Shown here in pieces: positions 1 to 6,467 of a DNA stretch of 8,091 nt (the first letter of the stretch is position 1; the number at the start of each line of letters is the position of its first letter). A program made the position numbers and the translations under genes. Where the stretch lies: assembly GCA_963643215.1 (NCBI GenBank), contig CAVIJY010000064.1, positions 1 to 8,091 on the forward strand. Reading direction: 5' to 3'. Source of the DNA: Darwinimomas sp963643215. GTDB taxonomy: Bacteria; Bacillota; Clostridia; Lachnospirales; Lachnospiraceae. The notes beneath the pieces were generated by a model that had not been told where the DNA came from, made no database searches, and saw nothing but the letters and a program-made list of their open reading frames with translations.

Positions 1-26
1 AAGTTTGGAAGTAAACTTCCAAACTT
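1..26. repeat. Perfect inverted repeat upstream of argC
   Basis: Two perfectly complementary 12-nt arms (AAGTTTGGAAGT and ACTTCCAAACTT) are separated by AA. As RNA this would be an 11-bp stem with a UAAA loop. It begins at the first base of the window, so its true extent is unknown. No T-run follows it, so it is not an obvious intrinsic terminator of an upstream gene. It could be an operator for the arg operon, a leader RNA hairpin or the edge of an interspersed repeat. It does not resemble the ArgR box as I know it from Bacillus. Confidence 0.7.
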
Positions 27-33
27 GATTGGC

Positions 34-76
34 GATTCAAATACGAGCGTGTGCAAGCACCGCTCGTGCTTGAATC
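34..76 (+). repeat. Long interrupted hairpin in the argC leader
   Basis: The outer arms GATTCAA (34-40) and TTGAATC (70-76) pair. After a 2x2 internal loop, ACGAGCG (43-49) pairs with CGCTCGT (61-67), and after one bulged T, GTGC (51-54) pairs with GCAC (57-60). That is 18 base pairs in one arm. The hairpin ends one base before the argC Shine-Dalgarno (GGAGGA, 78-83). It resembles in shape, and shares the GTGC/GCAC apex with, the hairpin units of the repeat mosaic at 5751-6283, so it may be a relative of that family. Alternatively it is a regulatory RNA structure affecting argC expression. The pairing is directly visible; the role is not. Confidence 0.65.
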
Positions 77-90
77 TGGAGGACAATACA

Positions 91-1050
91 ATGAAACCCA
101 GAATATTTATAGACGGAAAGGACGGAACCACCGGTCTTCAGATATACGAGCGTCTCGGCAGGAGAGATGATCTGGAACTTCTTTTGATAGATGATGACAA
201 GAGAAAGGATATTCAGGAGAGAAAGAAGCTGATAAACGAAGCGGATATCGTATTTCTGTGTCTGCCGGATGCAGCAGCGATCGAGGCGGTAGATCTTGTG
301 GAAAATCCGGATACAAAGATTATAGATGCATCTACCGCACACCGGACAGCATCCGGATGGGCATACGGCTTTGCCGAGCTGTCCCCGGAGCACAGGACTG
401 CGATAGCATCATCCAAAAGAGTTGCCAATCCGGGATGTCATGCATCAGGCTTTATCAGCTGTGTATATCCGTTGGTGAAGATGGGACTTCTCGATCCTGA
501 CACATTGCTGTCATGCTTTTCTCTGACAGGATATTCCGGCGGGGGCAAAAAGATGATTGCCGGGTATGAGGATGAGTCCAGAGCTGTAAAGCTTGACGCA
601 CCTGGCATCTACGGTATCACCCAGAAGCACAAGCATCTGCCGGAGATGAAGACGGTGTGCGGGCTTGATCACGAGCCGGTATTCAGTCCCATCGTCAGCG
701 ATTACTACAAGGGGATGGCAACAAGCGTACCGCTGTTCATGAGCCAGCTGAACGGGGTTTCAACGCTGCATGAGATATGGGCTGCTCTGGCAGATTACTA
801 TACAGGCTCCAGACTGGTGAAGGTAGCCTATGATCCCGACGGGGAGCATGGATATGAGCAGACGGGAACCACCATATACGGCAATATGATGGCAGGAAGA
901 GACGATATGCTCATAGCTGTCAGCGGCAACGACGAGAGATTTACGGTGACATCCATATTTGACAACCTCGGCAAAGGAGCCTCCGGCGCTGCGGTTCAGA
1001 ATATGAATATCATGCTGGGGATAGACGAAGCTGCATCATTAAATATTTAG
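91..1050 (+). CDS. argC: N-acetyl-gamma-glutamyl-phosphate reductase, type 2
   Basis: This cytoplasmic NADPH-dependent enzyme reduces N-acetylglutamyl phosphate to N-acetylglutamate semialdehyde, the third step of arginine synthesis. The 319-residue protein opens with a Rossmann nucleotide-binding stretch, IDGKDGTTGLQI (residues 7-18), which is the form seen in the shorter type 2 ArgC family. The catalytic cysteine is Cys116 in NPGCHASGF, and a conserved YGFAEL segment lies near residue 92. The ATG at 91 is preferred because GGAGGA lies 7 nt upstream. The frame stays open further upstream to a TTG at 25, but that extension runs through the leader hairpin and has no ribosome binding site. It is the first gene of the argCJBD cluster; its stop is 24 nt before argJ. 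Length and motifs indicate an intact gene. Confidence 0.96.
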   Translation: MKPRIFIDGKDGTTGLQIYERLGRRDDLELLLIDDDKRKDIQERKKLINEADIVFLCLPDAAAIEAVDLVENPDTKIIDASTAHRTASGWAYGFAELSPEHRTAIASSKRVANPGCHASGFISCVYPLVKMGLLDPDTLLSCFSLTGYSGGGKKMIAGYEDESRAVKLDAPGIYGITQKHKHLPEMKTVCGLDHEPVFSPIVSDYYKGMATSVPLFMSQLNGVSTLHEIWAALADYYTGSRLVKVAYDPDGEHGYEQTGTTIYGNMMAGRDDMLIAVSGNDERFTVTSIFDNLGKGASGAAVQNMNIMLGIDEAASLNI

Positions 1051-1074
1051 AAAACTGAAAGCAAGGAGAAAGAT

Positions 1075-2298
1075 ATGTCCAAGTTTATAGAAGGCGGTGT
1101 ATGCGCCGCACAGGGCTTTGCAGCGGCAGGCATGCATGCAGGAGTCCGGGCAAATCCGGAGAAGAAGGATCTGGCGCTGATAGTATCGGATGTGCCGTGC
1201 AGCGCGGCAGCGGTATTTACCAAAAATGTAGTCAAGGCGGCGCCTATTCATATCGATATGAAGCATCTTGAGAACGGAATGGCAAGAGCGATCATCGTCA
1301 ACAGCGGCAATGCCAATGCATGCGCACCTTACGGAGAGGAAAATGCGATAAAGATGTGTAAGGCTGCTGCCAAGGCAGTGGGCTGCGATGCAGAGGATGT
1401 GCTGGTTTCATCAACCGGTGTCATCGGACAGACGCTCAATGTAGCTGCCATAGAGGCGGCTGTCCCGGCTCTGAAGGACATGCTGGAGCACTCTCCGCAG
1501 GCATCACTTTCGGCAGCGCACGCGATCATGACGACGGATACTGTATCAAAAGAGACGGCTATCGAGACTGAGATAGGCGGCAAGACAGTGAAGCTTGGCG
1601 GCATTGCCAAGGGCTCCGGCATGATACATCCGAATATGGGCACCATGCTTTGCTTTATAACTACGGACTGTGCCATCAGCGCGGACATGATAAAGAAGGC
1701 GCTGCTGGAGACAGCAGATGTGAGCTTCAACCGCATCAGTGTGGACGGAGATACCTCGACAAATGACACCTGCTGCATACTTGCCAACGGTCTGGCAGGC
1801 AATGCAGAGATCACCGAGAAAAATGACGACTATGCTGCATTTACAGCGGCACTCAAGGAGATATGCGTGGCGCTTGCAAGGAAGATGGCGTCTGACGGAG
1901 AGGGAGCAAAGCATCTGATCACCTGCACCGTACAGGGGGCAAGGGACGAGGCTGCGGCCGAGACCATATCCAAGTCTGTCATATCGTCTACACTGACCAA
2001 GGCCGCAATATTCGGAGCTGATGCCAACTGGGGCCGTGTGCTGTGCGCGATGGGGTATTCAGGAGAGAGCTTTGATCCCGACAAGGTGGATGTGCACTTT
2101 GCAAGCGCTGCAGGCGACATAGAGGTCTGCAGACAGGGACGAGGACTGAACTTTGACGAGACTCTGGCAAAAAAGATACTGACAGAGCATGATGTCGAGA
2201 TAAATATCACAATGGGCGAGGGAGACGGTGCATGCACATGCTGGGGCTGCGACATCACCTATGACTATATCAAGATAAACGGAGACTACCGCACCTGA
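1075..2298 (+). CDS. argJ: Bifunctional ornithine acetyltransferase / N-acetylglutamate synthase
   Basis: ArgJ moves the acetyl group from N-acetylornithine to glutamate, closing the acetyl cycle, and in bifunctional members also makes N-acetylglutamate from acetyl-CoA. The protein has 407 residues, a normal full length. It is a self-cleaving Ntn-type enzyme. The cleavage motif KGSGMIHPNMGTML is at residues 179-192, with Thr190 expected to become the N-terminal nucleophile of the beta chain. Thr114-Gly115 (SSTGVIG) match the oxyanion-hole pair of the family. IIVNSGNANA (73-82) and the C-terminal KINGDYRT are further signatures. AAGGAG lies about 6 nt before the ATG. Whether this copy is bifunctional or only a transacetylase cannot be told from motifs; no separate argA-type synthase is visible in the window. 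It sits between argC and argB in one presumed transcript. Confidence 0.97.
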   Translation: MSKFIEGGVCAAQGFAAAGMHAGVRANPEKKDLALIVSDVPCSAAAVFTKNVVKAAPIHIDMKHLENGMARAIIVNSGNANACAPYGEENAIKMCKAAAKAVGCDAEDVLVSSTGVIGQTLNVAAIEAAVPALKDMLEHSPQASLSAAHAIMTTDTVSKETAIETEIGGKTVKLGGIAKGSGMIHPNMGTMLCFITTDCAISADMIKKALLETADVSFNRISVDGDTSTNDTCCILANGLAGNAEITEKNDDYAAFTAALKEICVALARKMASDGEGAKHLITCTVQGARDEAAAETISKSVISSTLTKAAIFGADANWGRVLCAMGYSGESFDPDKVDVHFASAAGDIEVCRQGRGLNFDETLAKKILTEHDVEINITMGEGDGACTCWGCDITYDYIKINGDYRT

Positions 2299-2354
2299 GC
2301 AAAGCGGAAGACAGCGGCAGGAACCATGTAAAAAAGTATAAGTGAGGAGAAAAT

Positions 2355-3209
2355 ATGCCGGATCATACATCAATGGCGCAGACGCTGGTGGAGGCGCTGC
2401 CGTATATACAGGAATGGTCGGGAAAGACAATCGTCATCAAGTACGGCGGCAATGCCATGATCTCACAGGAGCTTCGCGAGGCTGTGATGAACGATGTGAT
2501 ACTGCTGTCGCTGGTAGGCATCAAGGTTGTTATGGTGCACGGCGGAGGTCCCGAGATTTCCGACATGCTCAAGAAAATCGGGCATGAGTCCAGATTTGTC
2601 AACGGGCTGCGTTATACCGATGAGGTGACCATGGAGGTCGTTCAGGAGGTGCTCTGCGGTAAGGTCAACAAGAATCTGGTGGCACAGATCAACCGATTGG
2701 GAGGCAAGGCTATCGGACTGTGCGGGATGGACGGCGGCATGTTTAAGGCAGTACTCAAGGATGAACAGTACGGTCTGGTGGGTGAGATAACCGAGGTAAA
2801 TCCGGAGTTGGTGGTTACGGCGCTTGAAAGCGGGCATATCCCGGTTGTTGCAACAGTGGCACAGGGAACAGATGCCGAGACATCCTACAATGTCAATGCG
2901 GACACGGCGGCAGCACAGCTTGCCTGCGCGCTTCACGCATCCAAGTTCGTGCTTCTGACGGATGTCCTCGGGATCATGAAGGATCCGCATGACGAGTCCA
3001 CATTGATACATGAGATGCATATCGATGAGATACCGGCACTGATCGAGAACGGCACTCTGTCGGGAGGTATGATCCCGAAGGCGCAGTGCTGCGCGGATGC
3101 TATAAAGGGAGGCGTCGAAAGAGTACATATCCTGGACGGAAGGATACCGCACTCTATCCTCATAGAGCTTTTGTCGGATGCAGGTATAGGAACGATGATG
3201 AAGGGCTGA
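2355..3209 (+). CDS. argB: Acetylglutamate kinase
   Basis: This cytoplasmic amino-acid-kinase-fold enzyme phosphorylates N-acetylglutamate with ATP, the second step of the pathway. The protein has 284 residues. Visible sites are Lys29 in IKYGGNAM, the glycine loop VHGGGPE (61-67), Arg86 in NGLRYTD, Asn179 and Asp183 in YNVNADTAA, and Lys242 in GGMIPKA. It has an extra N-terminal helix before the kinase core (residues about 7-21, TLVEALPYIQEW). In characterised homologues this helix links dimers into an arginine-inhibited hexamer, which fits pathways with an ArgJ cycle. Arginine feedback inhibition is therefore inferred here. The start at 2355 has GAGGAGA 4 nt upstream. The 56-nt gap after argJ is the longest in the operon and shows no clear terminator. 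Confidence 0.97.
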   Translation: MPDHTSMAQTLVEALPYIQEWSGKTIVIKYGGNAMISQELREAVMNDVILLSLVGIKVVMVHGGGPEISDMLKKIGHESRFVNGLRYTDEVTMEVVQEVLCGKVNKNLVAQINRLGGKAIGLCGMDGGMFKAVLKDEQYGLVGEITEVNPELVVTALESGHIPVVATVAQGTDAETSYNVNADTAAAQLACALHASKFVLLTDVLGIMKDPHDESTLIHEMHIDEIPALIENGTLSGGMIPKAQCCADAIKGGVERVHILDGRIPHSILIELLSDAGIGTMMKG

Positions 3210-3233
3210 GAAGGCACCGGGAGGAGATATAAG

Positions 3234-4412
3234 ATGAACAATCAGGAGATCAAGGATCTGACAGGCCAGTACATCATGCCTACCTACGGAAGATTTGATG
3301 TGGCCATAGATCATGGTGAGGGTGCATGCTTTTATGACTTTGAGGGCAATAAATATATAGACTTCACCAGCGGTATAGGTGTAAATGCGCTGGGAACAGG
3401 ATATCAGCCATGGGTTGATGCCATCGCAGAACAGGCTAAAAAGCTCGGGCACACATCCAATCTGTTCTATACGGAAAATGCTGCCAGACTGGCGCAGATA
3501 CTGTGCAGGCGCACAGGCATGGACAAGGTCTTCTTCGCAAACGGAGGCGGAGAGGCAAACGAGGGAATGATAAAGCTGGCGAGAAAATACAGTTATGACA
3601 AGTACGGAGACGGCAGAGCTACCATCATCACTCTCAACAACTCGTTTCACGGAAGAACCATCACCACTCTTAAGGCCACAGGCCAGAGCGTGTTCCATCA
3701 GTTCTTCTTCCCGTTCACCGAGGGCTTCAGATATGCCGATGCCAATGACATCAACTCGCTGAAGGCCGCAGCCGGGGATGATGTCTGTGCCGTCATGGTA
3801 GAGCTGGTGCAGGGAGAGGGCGGAGTGCTTCCGCTCGACAGAGAATATGTCAAGGAGCTCGAGATGCTCTGCCATGAGCATGACTGGCTGCTGCTGGTGG
3901 ATGAGGTTCAGACAGGAGTTGGAAGGACAGGCAAGCTCTTCTGCTTCCAGAACTACGATATACTTCCGGATGCGTGTACATTTGCCAAGGGTATAGCGGG
4001 CGGACTGCCGATGAGCGGCGTCATGGCGACGGAAAAATGCTCGACGGTTCTGGGCCCCGGCATGCATGCGACCACATTCGGAGCCAATCCGGTATGCGCG
4101 GCGGCAGGACTCGTCGTTCAGCAGGTGATGACTGATGAATTTCTCGATGAGGTAGGTAAAAAGGGAGAATATCTTAGAGCAGAGATAGAGGCGTTGAAGC
4201 TTCCCTGCTTTGGCAGTACGAGAGGAATGGGCCTCATGGTAGGCATCGCCGTCAATGACGGATACAGCAACAAGGAGATAGCTGACAAACTGATTGCAAA
4301 CGGGCTGCTGGTTCTCACTGCCGGTCCCGGAGTAAGGCTGCTGCCGCCGCTGACCATCACGAAGGATGAGCTGGATGAAGGCATAGCAATCATGAAAAAG
4401 GTGCTTGGCTGA
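3234..4412 (+). CDS. argD: Acetylornithine aminotransferase (class III, PLP-dependent)
   Basis: The enzyme converts N-acetylglutamate semialdehyde to N-acetylornithine using glutamate and pyridoxal phosphate; family members often also act in lysine synthesis. The protein has 392 residues. The PLP-binding lysine is Lys252 in FAKGIAGGLP, and Asp223 in LLVDEVQTGVGRTGK should contact the cofactor ring nitrogen. SFHGRT (137-142) and the C-terminal VRLLPPLTI match the family. One oddity is the phosphate-binding loop: the usual F-x-N-S-G-x-E-A-N-E reads FANGGGEANE (101-110), so the serine is replaced by Gly104. The bases (AAC GGA GGC GGA) are unambiguous in this sequence. The argBD gap is 24 nt with GGGAGGAG before the ATG. 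It is the last gene of the cluster; a hairpin follows 24 nt after the stop. Ornithine or another omega-amino acid remains a possible substrate, but gene context favours acetylornithine. Confidence 0.95.
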   Translation: MNNQEIKDLTGQYIMPTYGRFDVAIDHGEGACFYDFEGNKYIDFTSGIGVNALGTGYQPWVDAIAEQAKKLGHTSNLFYTENAARLAQILCRRTGMDKVFFANGGGEANEGMIKLARKYSYDKYGDGRATIITLNNSFHGRTITTLKATGQSVFHQFFFPFTEGFRYADANDINSLKAAAGDDVCAVMVELVQGEGGVLPLDREYVKELEMLCHEHDWLLLVDEVQTGVGRTGKLFCFQNYDILPDACTFAKGIAGGLPMSGVMATEKCSTVLGPGMHATTFGANPVCAAAGLVVQQVMTDEFLDEVGKKGEYLRAEIEALKLPCFGSTRGMGLMVGIAVNDGYSNKEIADKLIANGLLVLTAGPGVRLLPPLTITKDELDEGIAIMKKVLG

Positions 4413-4435
4413 GCCGACGATAAACAGAATAAAAC

Positions 4436-4487
4436 AAGATCCCCCGCCATACCGGTGAAAAGCATGCCGGATATGAGCGGGGGTCTT
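4436..4487. terminator. Probable bidirectional terminator between argD and the convergent gene
   Basis: CCCCCGC (4441-4447) pairs with GCGGGGG (4477-4483). The inner stem continues with CATA/TATG and CCGG/CCGG, the outer stem adds AAGA/TCTT across a bulged T, and the loop is about 11 nt. On the plus strand it is followed by TCTTGCTCT, only moderately T-rich. On the minus strand it is followed by TCTTGTTTTATT, a better U-tract. It therefore suits the leftward enolase-superfamily gene at least as well as the arg operon, and placed between two convergent genes it probably serves both. Confidence 0.8.
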
Positions 4488-4552
4488 GCTCTATAAAGGG
4501 GATATCGAATGATAAGATAAGTTCGTGGCTTATAGGCGAGGCGATGCGGGCT

Positions 4553-5734
4553 TTAACGACTCAGATATTGTATCTGAGCGATCCTGCCGGCCTCGTAGAG
4601 TCTGTCAAAATCAGCGATGACAGGGCTTCCGGCATGAAGCGGCATATGTATCCTGCCGTCAGCTCCGATCTTCGGGCATTCCTTGTAATATTCCTCGACG
4701 CCCTCGATATTCGGCCTGTGGAATTCGATCATCTCGCCGTCCTCAAGCAGCGTTCCTGTCAGACAGCCCATATGGTTCTGCCCGCTGGTGATCTTATGTC
4801 CGGCAGCGCGCGCAATATCGGCTATGCGAATCGTCTCGGCGATGGTGTACTTGGGAGTGGGCTGTATGATCTCCACTCCGGCATCCATATAGGATCTGTA
4901 AACCGCCATATTTGACGCATTTTCACCATATGCCAGCGGTATGTACAGCCCTTCGGCCTTCATCATGGCGACGAGCCTTGCTATTTCCTCGGTCTGCGTA
5001 TGTACTATAGGCTCCTCCCAGAAGGAGATATTGTACGGCTCGGCCTTGCTCAGGAATTCCATGCATGTATCCGCATCCCATGCCTGATTGGAGTCAACCG
5101 CTATCGAAAAGTCCGGCCCCAGAGCCTCACGCACCAGCTGAAGCCGGTGGATATCGATATCCATCTCTTCACGGCTGATCTTCATCTTTGTTGCCTTGAA
5201 TCCCTGAGCCGCGGTATCCTTCATCTCGGCTACGAGCTGGTCATCTGTCAGTACTGTGGCGCCGCCGCCCTTGTAGGCATCACAATAGTCCTTTTTTGCG
5301 CCGATCAGCCGGTGCATGGGGATGCCGCGTTTTTTTGCGATGATGTCGAGCAGCAGCACCTCTGCCTGATTCATGGAATGCTGATATGAATCGGCACCGC
5401 GCTCTTTCCAGTAAAGATATTTTCTCCACTCCAGATTGGTCAGAGGCTCGTCAAATTCCATCATGAACGGGATGAACTCCTTCCAGAGCTGAGGAGATGC
5501 GGCGCCTTCACCGCACACACCGTCCTGATCCCAGATTCTGATCCAGCTTGGGAAGACGCAGGTGGTGCGGTATTTTCCTGTTCCGTCCTTCCACGGGGTC
5601 TTTCTGGGCTGAGGTTTGAAGGTGTAGTATTCAGCTTTTACGATTCGGATTTTTTCGGAAAACGCAAGTTCTTCATTGATTTTCTGACGGATGACCTGTC
5701 GTATATTGCCGTTTATCATGTATTCAAGACTCAT
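4553..5734 (-). CDS. Enolase-superfamily (mandelate racemase/muconate lactonizing type) enzyme, substrate unknown
   Basis: The predicted 393-residue protein has the two-part layout of the family: an N-terminal capping domain (to about residue 145) and a C-terminal barrel. These enzymes abstract the proton next to a carboxylate with a Mg2+ ion; many are sugar-acid dehydratases, racemases or cycloisomerases. Visible sites are the KMK catalytic lysine motif (Lys183, Lys185) and metal ligands Asp214 (AVDSN), Glu240 (FWEEP) and Glu271 (YGEN). His321 in SGQNHMG could be the opposite-face base. The sixth-strand motif is unusual: IIQPTPKY (289-296), where an Asp and a following Gly-Gly are common. 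The ATG at 5734 is chosen because GGAGGT lies 4 nt upstream; the frame stays open to 5815, but that part is repeat sequence. It stands alone and convergent to the arg operon, so the context gives no substrate. Confidence 0.88.
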   Translation of the reverse strand: MSLEYMINGNIRQVIRQKINEELAFSEKIRIVKAEYYTFKPQPRKTPWKDGTGKYRTTCVFPSWIRIWDQDGVCGEGAASPQLWKEFIPFMMEFDEPLTNLEWRKYLYWKERGADSYQHSMNQAEVLLLDIIAKKRGIPMHRLIGAKKDYCDAYKGGGATVLTDDQLVAEMKDTAAQGFKATKMKISREEMDIDIHRLQLVREALGPDFSIAVDSNQAWDADTCMEFLSKAEPYNISFWEEPIVHTQTEEIARLVAMMKAEGLYIPLAYGENASNMAVYRSYMDAGVEIIQPTPKYTIAETIRIADIARAAGHKITSGQNHMGCLTGTLLEDGEMIEFHRPNIEGVEEYYKECPKIGADGRIHMPLHAGSPVIADFDRLYEAGRIAQIQYLSR

Positions 5735-5764
5735 GCGTACCTCCATCTGCCTGCAAGCGAGCTT

Positions 5765-5894
5765 GCTTCGTGCTTCGCACTCCCGCAATCCTGAAAACAT
5801 GAGCATTTCGCACATTTTTCTGCGAAAAATGGCTGCATGCTCATGTTTTCGGCGGAGACAAGGTCAAAGGGCTGTCTGCAAGCGAGCTTGCGCC
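5765..5894. repeat. Long direct repeat, copy 1
   Basis: This 130-nt segment recurs at 6121-6250, offset by 356 nt, with about 7 substitutions and no gap. Inside it GAAAACATGAGCAT (5793-5806) pairs perfectly with ATGCTCATGTTTTC (5837-5850), enclosing a second stem, ATTTTTC/GAAAAAT (5814-5820 with 5824-5830). A further hairpin starts at GGCGGAG (5851-5857) and closes with CTCCGCC (5904-5910), just past the shared segment, with the GCAAGC/GCTTGC stem near its tip. Confidence 0.85.
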
Positions 5895-5929
5895 GTGTTT
5901 TGCCTCCGCCTACCTCTGATGCCACCCAC

Positions 5930-6147
5930 GGATTGCTTCGTGCTTCGCACTTTCGCAATCCGGCCATCCATGGCTTTACTGATGCCACCTACGGATTGCT
6001 TCGTGCTTCGCACTCCCGCAATCCGGTGTACCTGAGCATTACTGATGCCACCTACGGATTGCTTCGTGCTTCGCGCTTTCGCAATCCTGCCTCCATGGCT
6101 TTACTGATGCCACACGGATTGCTTCGTGCTTCGCACTCCCGCAATCC
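5930..6147. repeat. Tandem array of four 32-nt hairpin units
   Basis: Units lie at 5930-5961, 5993-6024, 6056-6087 and 6116-6147, giving periods of 63, 63 and 60 nt. Each has arms GGATTGC and GCAATCC around an apex GTGC-TTC-GCAC. A fifth, partial unit lies at 5760-5791, where the left arm is replaced by the GCTTGC palindrome. Differences fall mainly in the internal loop (CTCCC or CTTTC); in unit 3 the apex reads GTGC/GCGC, which still pairs as RNA through a G-U pair. The intervening 28-31 nt share CTGATGCCAC at their right end, so they are part of the repeat and not independent spacers. Confidence 0.88.
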
Positions 6148-6250
6148 TGAAAACATTCGCATTTCGCGCATTTTTCTTTGAAAAATGGCTGCATGCTCAT
6201 GTTTTCGGCGGAGCCAAGGTCAAAGAGCTGTCTGCAAGCGAGCTTGCGCC
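6121..6250. repeat. Long direct repeat, copy 2
   Basis: This is the second copy of the 130-nt segment; it overlaps the last 32-nt hairpin unit. The first internal hairpin has two mismatches here because the left arm reads ATTCGCAT. The second hairpin is longer than in copy 1: GTCAAAGAGCT (6219-6229) pairs perfectly with AGCTCTTTGAC (6251-6261), with GCAAGC/GCTTGC inside it and GGAG/CTCC at its base, ending near 6270. The right arm differs from that of copy 1, yet each copy can pair with its own left arm. Confidence 0.83.
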
Positions 6251-6283
6251 AGCTCTTTGACTTTGTCTCCTGGTGGCATCAGT

Positions 6284-6463
6284 ATATTGACCTTACAAAG
6301 CTCTGGTCAACTGACAAAAAGGTGTGAGGGATGTAAACGCGGGTTAACAATGGATGTTGTCCGGCAAATTAAATGATGTCCATCAGTCAGATGCGGTTTA
6401 GGGATATGCTTTTGACTTTGCGTCAGAGTGGGGTCATTCTATAAAGATTCATCTATGATCCTG
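6284..6463. other. Intergenic remainder with no recognisable gene
   Basis: Between the repeat mosaic and the toxin stop codon I see no credible coding sequence or clear intrinsic terminator for the toxin transcript. A short inverted repeat, TTGACC (6287-6292) with GGTCAA (6305-6310), lies next to the mosaic edge. A plus-strand frame crossing from the repeats to 6376 has no ribosome binding site and is probably meaningless. A possible leftward promoter at its right edge is listed separately. Confidence 0.6.
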
Positions 6464-6467
6464 TCAG
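6438..6467 (-). promoter_or_regulatory. Possible leftward promoter at the end of the toxin gene
   Basis: On the minus strand CTGACA (6467-6462) and TATAGA (6443-6438) are separated by 18 nt, matching the sigma-A consensus at five and four of six positions. Transcripts from here would run through the repeat mosaic towards the enolase-superfamily gene, giving a leader of about 700 nt. The -35 element overlaps the toxin stop codon. Such matches arise by chance, so this is tentative. Confidence 0.3.

Larger units (their letters stand above)
5751..6283. repeat. Mosaic of palindromic repeats (noncoding)
   Basis: This stretch between the enolase-superfamily gene and the toxin gene is built from repeated hairpins. 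Three copies of CTGCAAGCGAGCTTGC, itself a palindrome, sit at 5751-5766, 5876-5891 and 6232-6247. Two 130-nt direct copies (5765-5894 and 6121-6250) flank four tandem 32-nt hairpin units. ACTGATGCCACC occurs between units at 5978-5989 and 6041-6052, with shortened forms near 5916 and 6103, and its exact reverse complement lies at 6272-6283, where the mosaic ends. Frames stay open through it on both strands because the unit length is mostly a multiple of three; their repetitive translations look like read-through of repeats, not proteins. No transposase is present, so if mobile it would be non-autonomous (REP- or MITE-like). Confidence 0.85.

Noticed and set aside
1..26. Intrinsic terminator of an upstream gene
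   Set aside because: The hairpin is strong, but no T-run follows on the plus strand and the left side is outside the window.
25..90. 22-residue N-terminal extension of ArgC from a TTG
   Set aside because: It reads through the leader hairpin. ArgC homologues start close to the IDGxxGTTG motif, and the ATG at 91 has a good ribosome binding site.
2463..4067. Long (534-codon) minus-strand open frame opposite argB and argD
   Set aside because: It lies antisense to two genes with full family motifs, shows no recognisable domain, and is rich in His and Cys as expected for a shadow frame.
5735..5815. 27-residue N-terminal extension of the enolase-superfamily protein
   Set aside because: It is translated repeat sequence with no ribosome binding site; the ATG at 5734 has a strong one.
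5930..6147. CRISPR array
   Set aside because: The repeat length and spacing fit, but the units are near-complete palindromes, the intervals share sequence with each other, only four units exist and no cas gene is present.
5837..6181. Repetitive 114-residue plus-strand protein across the repeats
   Set aside because: The 21-residue periodicity simply reflects the 63-nt DNA repeat. There is no ribosome binding site, and equally open frames exist on the other strand through the same repeats.
6185..6376. Small plus-strand protein after the repeat mosaic
   Set aside because: Half of it is repeat sequence, it lacks a ribosome binding site and its composition matches no family I recognise.
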